From Candidatus Poseidoniales archaeon (lineage in GTDB: Archaea > Thermoplasmatota > Poseidoniia > Poseidoniales > Poseidoniaceae): a stretch of 6,207 nucleotides of DNA. Each line of letters starts with the position of its first letter. The stretch's first letter is position 1. The stretch covers positions 11,143-17,349 of the forward strand of contig QQSA01000111.1 in assembly GCA_003602535.1 (NCBI GenBank), given 5' to 3'. The position numbers were made by a program, and so were the translations under genes. Below, piece by piece: positions 1 through 5,046 of this stretch. The notes beneath the pieces were generated by a model. It ran no database searches. It was not told the DNA's origin and saw only the letters and a program-made list of their open reading frames with translations.

Positions 1-13
1 CTCCGACCAAGAG

Positions 14-30
14 ACAATAGTAGTTATTGT
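14..30. repeat. Short AT-rich inverted repeat downstream of the fusion gene
   Basis: ACAATA (14-19) and TATTGT (25-30) are exact reverse complements around a 5-base loop, in the 70-base stretch left of the fusion-gene stop. A second, smaller hairpin, CCGA/TCGG (57-60 and 64-67), lies closer to the stop. Neither is followed by a T-run on the minus strand. They may mark a transcript end, but in AT-rich DNA this could be chance. Nothing else is seen in bases 1-70. Confidence 0.25.
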
Positions 31-70
31 TTATTACATATTGCCGAAGAGTATCCCCGAAAATCGGAAA

Positions 71-1462
71 TTATGCTTTAGCGATGACTTTCATTTCAAC
101 TGCGATTGGTGTAGGTAATGCTCTGATTGCAAGTGTTGTACGAGTTGGCCCTATTTTCCCAAGAGTTTCAGCCCAAACTTCATTGTAACCTGAGAAATCA
201 CGATCCATATCTACTAAGAATGAGGTCACATCGATAACTTTGTCAAGTGAGGAACCCGCTTCTTCTAGAATTCTCGAGATATTTTCAACTACTGCTCTTG
301 TTTGAGCTTTGATATCATAATCTAATGGATTACCATTCTTATCTTTTATTGGACCACCAGGTATTGAATTATCTCCTGGTTGTCTTGGACCAACTCCTGA
401 CAGATAGATCAGATCACCTTCTCTTCTAGCATGAGGGTAGGCCCCTACCGGTTTTGGTGCTTTGTTGGTATTAACTGCATTCTTTCCCTCTACTGGGTCA
501 TATAATGCAGGTCCAGAATTAGAAACTTGAATTGCTGGTTCATCTCCTTTTGAATCGAGTACATCTCGATCACCACCATAGAATTCGACATCGTCTTCAT
601 CATACTCTTTATCACCAGTTCCATTCGATTCGGGGTTGAGTACTACCACTGCAGCTCCAGCACCATGAATCGGCTCATATGCTAGAACTTCTCCAGTCAA
701 ATCATTTCGATTATCATTCATTGCTGATAACCACCACATTGGTTTGAATGCAACCACTTTCTTCACGCGTATTTGATTATGAATAGTCCTACTCAACTGT
801 CCAATATCTTCCAATCTTCCTTCCGATAAGAATTCGAGAATCTTACGGTTCCACTCATCATCTTTCAAAGAATGAATTCTATCTTCATGTGGCTCTATTG
901 GTTCGGTAAACATACGATTAGATAATGACATTACAGAAACAGCAACCGCTTTCTTTCCTTGTGATTTCACTACATCCATACATGCTTTAGCGAGAACGGT
1001 TGTTTCTGACCTATTGGAATATACATTGGTGGAACATATTACTGCAGGAATTCTATTATCTGGATTTAGCAATTCAAGAGCAACAACAGAACCAACATCA
1101 ACTGGAAATCCATCATAAGCGACTGTTCTAGATTCTAAACCTCTCGAAATATTTGCTTTATTCCAAGCATGAGCGAAATCTGTATCTATTCGCAATGAAT
1201 AATGAATGCTCCCCAAATCATGAAAATCTGCATCAACCATAACCCATTCAGGATTAGGATCTGCTTGGATTTGATGCCCGATAACACTTGGCCAAAGAGT
1301 GGAATAAATGATAATTAAATCAGCATCACTTTCTTCGATTTGCCTTCTAGCCTCATCATATGCATCGCGAATGTTTTGCCAACCTTCGTTTTTCTCAGGA
1401 CAAAGCACAGGGTGCGGATGTGCGGGGACAATCAGAGATTTTACGATCTCTCCAGACATCAT
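71..1462 (-). CDS. Fusion: 2-aminophenol 1,6-dioxygenase alpha-like (LigB fold) + RidA/2-aminomuconate deaminase domain
   Basis: A 463-residue two-domain protein. Residues 1-280 are a LigB-superfamily domain resembling the alpha (AmnA-type) subunit of 2-aminophenol 1,6-dioxygenase. Against the adjacent catalytic subunit, its three metal-ligand positions are changed: the first His falls at Ala14, the second at Leu56 (motif YSTLW against LSPHW) and the Glu at Lys235. It is therefore probably a structural partner. Residues 281-325 form a hydrophilic, Asp/Glu-rich linker. Residues 326-463 are a RidA/YjgF domain close to 2-aminomuconate deaminase (AmnD type): AQTRAVVENI at 387-396, SGYNEVWAE at 424-432, the family Arg in GPTRTT (Arg441) and Glu456 near the end. 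The inferred role is ring cleavage with the 1459-2355 product plus hydrolytic deamination of 2-aminomuconate, in the cytoplasm (no signal peptide). In the characterised Pseudomonas pathway these are separate proteins. The start is Met1 (1462) or Met2 (1459). The family call is firm; the exact ring substrate is inferred. Confidence 0.85.
   Translation of the reverse strand: MMSGEIVKSLIVPAHPHPVLCPEKNEGWQNIRDAYDEARRQIEESDADLIIIYSTLWPSVIGHQIQADPNPEWVMVDADFHDLGSIHYSLRIDTDFAHAWNKANISRGLESRTVAYDGFPVDVGSVVALELLNPDNRIPAVICSTNVYSNRSETTVLAKACMDVVKSQGKKAVAVSVMSLSNRMFTEPIEPHEDRIHSLKDDEWNRKILEFLSEGRLEDIGQLSRTIHNQIRVKKVVAFKPMWWLSAMNDNRNDLTGEVLAYEPIHGAGAAVVVLNPESNGTGDKEYDEDDVEFYGGDRDVLDSKGDEPAIQVSNSGPALYDPVEGKNAVNTNKAPKPVGAYPHARREGDLIYLSGVGPRQPGDNSIPGGPIKDKNGNPLDYDIKAQTRAVVENISRILEEAGSSLDKVIDVTSFLVDMDRDFSGYNEVWAETLGKIGPTRTTLAIRALPTPIAVEMKVIAKA
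74..487 (-). other. RidA/YjgF deaminase domain of the fusion protein
   Basis: This is residues 326-463 of the fusion protein, about the length of a stand-alone RidA-family deaminase. The family Arg (Arg441, in GPTRTT) and the C-terminal Glu (Glu456, in IAVEMKVIA) that bind and activate the substrate in RidA proteins are both present, so the domain looks catalytically competent. The insert around residues 358-383 (GPRQPGDNSIPGG onward) resembles the 2-aminomuconate deaminase branch more than housekeeping RidA, judged from memory of the family. Confidence 0.8.
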
Positions 1463-2355
1463 TGTTCACCCCATGTGTGGCATGGCCATTCCATAATCGC
1501 ATTGCCGGTTCCAATGATGGTGCCGTAACCATGCAAAGTCGCAGGTTGACTAGGAATGTCCATGGCTGAGAGTAGCCAAGTCAAGGCACCCCCGTCAGAT
1601 TCTGCGATTGCTTGTTCACAAAATTCTGGCATTTCATTGATGATTTGTTGTGACTTCCCAGAACGCATTAAATCAATCATGCGCATATCCCATAAGTGCA
1701 TTGCATGACTGGTAATATGTTCCTTGCTCATATCTTCTGGAGGATTGGTTTCTGTGACAAAGTGGCGATGTGAAAGTGAATTACTCGCTAATAGTAGACA
1801 CTTTTTGCCGCTTTCTTCAATCGCTTTTGCTGTAGATCTACCTAGTTCGAGCATCATTTCTTGCATCACTTCAACCGAATAGTACGATAACCCTCGATTA
1901 GAAGAAATTGATACAATTGGCTTATCCCACTCAGGACGAACCATATGGCAGGAAACAATTGTTCCATAATCGACACGGAAATCTGGATTTTCCATCATCT
2001 TTACCGACATTCCTTCCGATTTAGCTTGGTCATGAATCGCTCTTGCTAAATCTACATCGATTGTTAGGTCATAATTGAATCTAAACAGGTTAGGGAAAAC
2101 AGGATCTACACTTTTTGATGCACACTTTTCAACTCCGATGAAATGAGTGCCGACGTATGTCTGCCAATGGGGTGATAAAACCACAATAACATCGTATTCT
2201 ACATCTTTCAACGAATCTCGAAGCCTCTCATAGCCCCAACGTAATTGCTCCCAACCGCCTTCAGAAACCGGTTCATTTTGTTCAGGATTATCTGCATAAA
2301 CAAGATGAGGGGGGTGAGGTGCTAGGCATCCCGCTACAATACTACCCTTCGCCAT
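1459..2355 (-). CDS. 2-aminophenol 1,6-dioxygenase beta-like catalytic subunit (LigB-type class III extradiol dioxygenase)
   Basis: A 298-residue cytoplasmic LigB-superfamily protein, about the usual length of an AmnB/NbzCb-type catalytic subunit. It should bind non-haem Fe(II) and insert O2 into 2-aminophenol or a related ring, giving 2-aminomuconate 6-semialdehyde. The expected metal ligands are visible: His14 in APHPPH, His63 in LSPHW and Glu252 in AIAESDGG. The active-site His is at about 196 (SLSHRHF). The 'DHG' motif of many LigB proteins reads DYG (129-131). The downstream gene supplies a homologous non-catalytic partner, matching the known alpha/beta architecture. Translation starts at 2355; no later Met precedes the metal-binding motif and no Shine-Dalgarno site is seen, so the mRNA may be leaderless. 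It is the first gene of its operon. Protocatechuate- or 3-hydroxyanthranilate-like substrates cannot be excluded. Confidence 0.85.
   Translation of the reverse strand: MAKGSIVAGCLAPHPPHLVYADNPEQNEPVSEGGWEQLRWGYERLRDSLKDVEYDVIVVLSPHWQTYVGTHFIGVEKCASKSVDPVFPNLFRFNYDLTIDVDLARAIHDQAKSEGMSVKMMENPDFRVDYGTIVSCHMVRPEWDKPIVSISSNRGLSYYSVEVMQEMMLELGRSTAKAIEESGKKCLLLASNSLSHRHFVTETNPPEDMSKEHITSHAMHLWDMRMIDLMRSGKSQQIINEMPEFCEQAIAESDGGALTWLLSAMDIPSQPATLHGYGTIIGTGNAIMEWPCHTWGEQ
1466..1472 (-). promoter_or_regulatory. Shine-Dalgarno site for the fusion gene
   Basis: GGGGTGA lies inside the last codons of the upstream dioxygenase gene. Its GGGGTG core is 4 bases from the first ATG (1462) and 7 bases from the second in-frame ATG (1459). 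Spacing favours the second, which would give a TGATG stop/start junction. The first gives a 4-bp ATGA overlap. Either way translation of the two subunits looks coupled. Confidence 0.55.
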
Positions 2356-2381
2356 GAAACGACCAAGAGGTTCCGCACCTT

Positions 2382-2389
2382 CTATTCAT
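2382..2389. promoter_or_regulatory. Candidate shared TATA-like element between divergent genes
   Basis: CTATTCAT (ATGAATAG on the other strand) is the only AT-rich block in an otherwise GC-richer spacer. Its centre is about 25 bases upstream of the plus-strand ATG at 2411 and about 30 bases upstream of the minus-strand ATG at 2355. That is the distance expected of an archaeal TATA box for leaderless transcripts in both directions. Neither start has a Shine-Dalgarno site. It is a weak match to any consensus, so this is a hypothesis from position alone. Confidence 0.25.
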
Positions 2390-2410
2390 CGGCGACTCCT
2401 GGCCTGCAAC

Positions 2411-2821
2411 ATGGGGGAGAAACCTGACCTCAAATATCGGCACGTCGTATGGCCAACAACCTATGCGATTTCATTGATATCGTTGTGTGTAATTCTGTTA
2501 GATGAAAACAGATACCCTCCGATGATCATTTCATTGGTTGCAGCATGTGTTTTATCTCCAGTGTTAGCAAAGGTTACCAATTCTGGCGACATCAAAGAGC
2601 ATGCCATAGGTATAGCACTGGTTTGCATACCAATGGCTGGCTTCTGGATGATAGGACCAAATTATTTCAATATAGCAATGCCATTCCTAGTATGGATTTG
2701 GCAATGTGCATCATGGTCAAAGAAAGAACACCCACCAATTAGATACGGAGTATGGCATGGATTCGGAATCGCGTCCAGTATTCTACCAGGTGCAATGCTT
2801 ATTGGAGCATTGCTTCAATAG
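2411..2821 (+). CDS. Small multi-pass membrane protein of unknown function
   Basis: I do not recognise this family. From the ATG at 2411 it encodes 136 residues with four or five hydrophobic segments, at roughly residues 12-31, 37-54, 65-81, 83-100 and 115-135. Short charged loops separate them (DENR, KVTNSGDIKEH, SKKEHPPIR), with a motif YGVWHGFGIASSILPG before the last segment. There is no signal-peptide cleavage site or catalytic motif. The open frame extends upstream to an ATG at 2354, giving 155 residues with a basic, low-hydrophobicity leader. That start codon would overlap the divergent dioxygenase start, so 2411 is preferred; neither ATG has a Shine-Dalgarno site. It is the only plus-strand gene, lying between two minus-strand operons and overlapping the panB 3' end by 7 bp. 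The clean frame and membrane pattern support a real gene. A role in uptake or efflux of pathway compounds is speculation. Confidence 0.65.
   Translation: MGEKPDLKYRHVVWPTTYAISLISLCVILLDENRYPPMIISLVAACVLSPVLAKVTNSGDIKEHAIGIALVCIPMAGFWMIGPNYFNIAMPFLVWIWQCASWSKKEHPPIRYGVWHGFGIASSILPGAMLIGALLQ
2792..2813. terminator. Perfect 8-bp hairpin at the convergent gene ends
   Basis: GCAATGCT (2792-2799) and AGCATTGC (2806-2813) are exact reverse complements around a 6-base loop. On the minus strand the hairpin begins one base after the panB stop codon (2815-2817). On the plus strand it ends five bases before the membrane-protein stop codon (2819-2821) and is followed by a moderately T-rich stretch. This position suits a bidirectional terminator or a 3' end-stabilising hairpin. 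No long T-run follows on the minus strand, so the function is uncertain. Confidence 0.4.
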
Positions 2822-3630
2822 GATTCTTCTTGATTAGGAAAATCACCACTGCGCACATCATCACAGTATTGTTGAACAGCACCTGTAATTTGATTTTCAA
2901 GATCAAGATATCTTCTCAAGAATCGTGGACTAAAATCTGTAGTTATCCCAAGCATGTCATGCAATACTAACACTTGGCCATCACAATCTTGGCCAGCACC
3001 AATACCGATTGTTGGAATCGAAATCGCCTCACTAACTTGCTTAGCAAGATGTGCTGGTATCTTTTCAAATACAATAGCAAAACATCCTGACTCTTCCAAT
3101 AATTTAGCATCAGCAATCAATTTGGCAGCTTCTTCTTCCTCTTTTGCTCTGACAGTATAAGTCCCAAATTTGTATATTGATTGGGGAGTTAATCCTAAGT
3201 GACCCATAACTGGAATTCCAGCAGTCAAAATTCGTTGAATACTTTCAACAATTTCTGCACCGCCTTCAAGTTTCACAGCATGCCCACCAGATTCTTTCAT
3301 AATTCGAATCGCACTTTCCAGAGCAATTGCAGAATTGCCTTGGTATGAACCAAAAGGCATGTCGACCACAATAAGTGCTCTATCTACTGCTCTTTCAACA
3401 CACTGCGCATGGTAAATCATGTGATCAAGACTCATAGGAACTGTAGTGTCGCGGCCTGCCATAACATTCGATGCTGAATCTCCAACAAGAATCACGTCTA
3501 CTCCGCCCCTGTCCACTAACTTGGCAAGACTGTAATCATAAGCGGTTAGCATAGTGATTTTCTCACCTGCACGCTTCATTTCCTGAAGCGTGTGAGTAGT
3601 AACTTTGCGAGCGTTTGCGTGTACTGACAT
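2815..3630 (-). CDS. panB: 3-methyl-2-oxobutanoate hydroxymethyltransferase (ketopantoate hydroxymethyltransferase)
   Basis: A 271-residue cytoplasmic enzyme, close to the usual 260-280. It transfers a hydroxymethyl group from 5,10-methylenetetrahydrofolate to 3-methyl-2-oxobutanoate, giving ketopantoate, the first committed step toward pantothenate and coenzyme A. The PanB TIM-barrel signatures are all present: MLTAYDYS (27-34), VGDSASNVMAGRDTT (49-63) with the Mg-binding Asp51, VVDMPFGSYQ (88-97) with the second Mg-binding Asp90, KLEGG (120-124) with substrate-binding Lys120, GHLGLTPQS (143-151) and the catalytic Glu189 in VFEKIP. The start at 3630 is set by a strong GGAGG six bases upstream. 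It lies 36 bp after the aldehyde dehydrogenase, so it is probably co-transcribed, although no direct metabolic link to aminophenol degradation is evident. From memory the sequence (including SIYKFGTYTVRAKEEEE and the C-terminal DFPNQEESY) is closest to Bacteroidota PanB. No other pan gene is in the window. Confidence 0.96.
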   Translation of the reverse strand: MSVHANARKVTTHTLQEMKRAGEKITMLTAYDYSLAKLVDRGGVDVILVGDSASNVMAGRDTTVPMSLDHMIYHAQCVERAVDRALIVVDMPFGSYQGNSAIALESAIRIMKESGGHAVKLEGGAEIVESIQRILTAGIPVMGHLGLTPQSIYKFGTYTVRAKEEEEAAKLIADAKLLEESGCFAIVFEKIPAHLAKQVSEAISIPTIGIGAGQDCDGQVLVLHDMLGITTDFSPRFLRRYLDLENQITGAVQQYCDDVRSGDFPNQEESY

Positions 3631-3636
3631 GCTTTG

Positions 3637-3641
3637 CCTCC
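3637..3641 (-). promoter_or_regulatory. Strong Shine-Dalgarno site for panB
   Basis: GGAGG sits six bases upstream of the ATG at 3630, in the 36-bp spacer after the aldehyde dehydrogenase stop codon. It fixes the panB start and shows that this genome uses 16S-directed initiation for internal operon genes. Confidence 0.8.
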
Positions 3642-3666
3642 ATTTGTGCGGATAAGTGTCTAGTCT

Positions 3667-5046
3667 TCAATCTTCCATTACGCAAATATTGACTGCTTCA
3701 CTGAAGAAACCGATGGACCAAAGCCCTCCTTCTCGTCCAACACCACTATCTTTGACCCCACCAAATGGTACTCGTAAATCTCGATGCAACCAAGTATTTA
3801 CCCAGACCATTCCCGAATCGATTTGTTCAGCTACTTGCCTTCCTTTGTTTTTAGACCAAACGCTCCCTGCTAGACCATAACTAGTGCAATTTGCCATTTC
3901 TATTGCTTCTTCGTCTGTCTCAAATTTATGTATCGTTACAACAGGACCAAAAATTTCCTCTGTTGCTGTTCGAGATTTGTGAGAAAGCCCTCCAATTACA
4001 GTAGGCTCAATCCAAGCACCTGCTTTGTCAATGACATTGCCTCCTGCAAGGATTTCACCACCTTCCTCTTTGGCCAATTCGATGTAAGACATTACCTTGT
4101 TTCGATGTTCGACATTAATCACCGGACCAATATTGAAATTTTTCAATTCACTTAGGTATCTATTCAGAAAATCATCATATATTGATGCATTAACAAGTAC
4201 TCTTGAACCACATAAACAGATTTGTCCAGAATTTAGGAATGAGGCTCTAAGTACACCGGGTACTGCAATATCTAAATCTGCATCATCCAATACCAATGAG
4301 GCATTTTTACCACCTAATTCTAAACTTAACTTCTTGAACATAGGTGCTGCTGTTGCGGCCACAATTTTCCCGGTTGCAGTACCACCTGTGAATGAAATCG
4401 CTTTGATATCGGGGTGCTCAACAATAGCTTGCCCAACTTCAGGGCCATAGCCATTAACAATATTCAAAACGCCATCTGGCAAACCTATCTCTGTACACAA
4501 TTTTCCAAGAAAATGTGCAGTCAGAGGAGTGATTTCACTAGGTTTTGCTATCACACAATTTCCCATTAATAACGCCGGAGCGATTTTCCAAGAAAGAAGA
4601 TACAGCGGCAAATTCCATGGAGAAATCAATCCTACCACACCAATAGGTTTCCTCATGACATAGTTAGTAGCATCAGGCATGCTAAATGTTTCAGATTTTA
4701 GATTACGTCCGAAATCTGCAAAAAATCTGAAGTTATTGACTGAACGACTTGCATCGACATTCATCGCCACTTCATGTGGCTTGCCGGTATCTAAAGCTTC
4801 AAGTCGGGCTACTTCTTCGATATTTTCTTGTAAAGAATCAGCAATACGATCTAACCATTCACACCGTTGTTCTATGCTCAGTAAAGCCCATTCAGAATGT
4901 GCATTGATAGCAGCCTCAACTACATCATCCACATTTTTTGTACGAGGAATTTTTGCAATTATTGAATTATCTAAAGGTGAGATGTCATCAAAAACTTCGT
5001 CTGTGGTTACGAACTTACCACCTACCAAGTTTTGAACCTGGATCAT
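3667..5046 (-). CDS. NAD-dependent 2-aminomuconate/2-hydroxymuconate 6-semialdehyde dehydrogenase (ALDH superfamily)
   Basis: A 459-residue cytoplasmic aldehyde dehydrogenase. Visible motifs are PWNLP with the oxyanion Asn145, AKPSE with NAD-contacting Lys168, the Rossmann loop FTGGTATG (219-226), ELGGK with general-base Glu243, and the nucleophile Cys277 in SGQICLCGSR. The ICLCGSR context and NTWLHRDLRVPFGG near the C-terminus (417-430) are typical of the AmnC/hydroxymuconic-semialdehyde/ALDH8 group. It should oxidise the ring-cleavage semialdehyde to 2-aminomuconate with NAD+, linking the dioxygenase pair and the deaminase domain of the other operon. It is shorter than the usual 480-500 residues. 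About ten residues, normally containing a GDP...-type turn, are missing around residues 302-309 (LKNFNIGPVIN), with no frameshift or stop. The start overlaps the asparaginase-like stop by 4 bp (ATGA) and has its own Shine-Dalgarno site. Amino- versus hydroxy-substrate preference rests on context. Confidence 0.88.
   Translation of the reverse strand: MIQVQNLVGGKFVTTDEVFDDISPLDNSIIAKIPRTKNVDDVVEAAINAHSEWALLSIEQRCEWLDRIADSLQENIEEVARLEALDTGKPHEVAMNVDASRSVNNFRFFADFGRNLKSETFSMPDATNYVMRKPIGVVGLISPWNLPLYLLSWKIAPALLMGNCVIAKPSEITPLTAHFLGKLCTEIGLPDGVLNIVNGYGPEVGQAIVEHPDIKAISFTGGTATGKIVAATAAPMFKKLSLELGGKNASLVLDDADLDIAVPGVLRASFLNSGQICLCGSRVLVNASIYDDFLNRYLSELKNFNIGPVINVEHRNKVMSYIELAKEEGGEILAGGNVIDKAGAWIEPTVIGGLSHKSRTATEEIFGPVVTIHKFETDEEAIEMANCTSYGLAGSVWSKNKGRQVAEQIDSGMVWVNTWLHRDLRVPFGGVKDSGVGREGGLWSIGFFSEAVNICVMED

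Noticed and set aside
1..112. Possible C-terminus of a convergent plus-strand gene entering from the left edge
   Set aside because: Two plus frames are open from the edge (to stops at about 79-81 and 110-112), but both would overlap the fusion gene's 3' end. The short stretch has no recognisable motif, so nothing can be claimed.
1308..1569. Three overlapping plus-strand frames of 62-69 codons
   Set aside because: They lie antisense to the well-supported dioxygenase genes, are Cys/Ser-rich, and have no domain or initiation signal. They are antisense shadows.
2368..2380. AGGT/ACCT inverted repeat in the divergent spacer as an operator
   Set aside because: A 4-bp stem with a 5-base loop is too short to separate from chance, and no regulator gene is present to pair with it.
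2354..2410. Upstream extension of the membrane protein (19 extra residues from the ATG at 2354)
   Set aside because: The extension is basic and non-hydrophobic, has no ribosome-binding site, and would overlap the divergent dioxygenase start codon. The ATG at 2411 leaves a small spacer for promoters, so it is preferred, though not proven.
4097..5035. Plus-strand frames of 117 and 118 codons opposite the aldehyde dehydrogenase
   Set aside because: Composition is Ser/Thr-rich, as expected from reading conserved ALDH codons backwards, and no independent coding evidence is seen.
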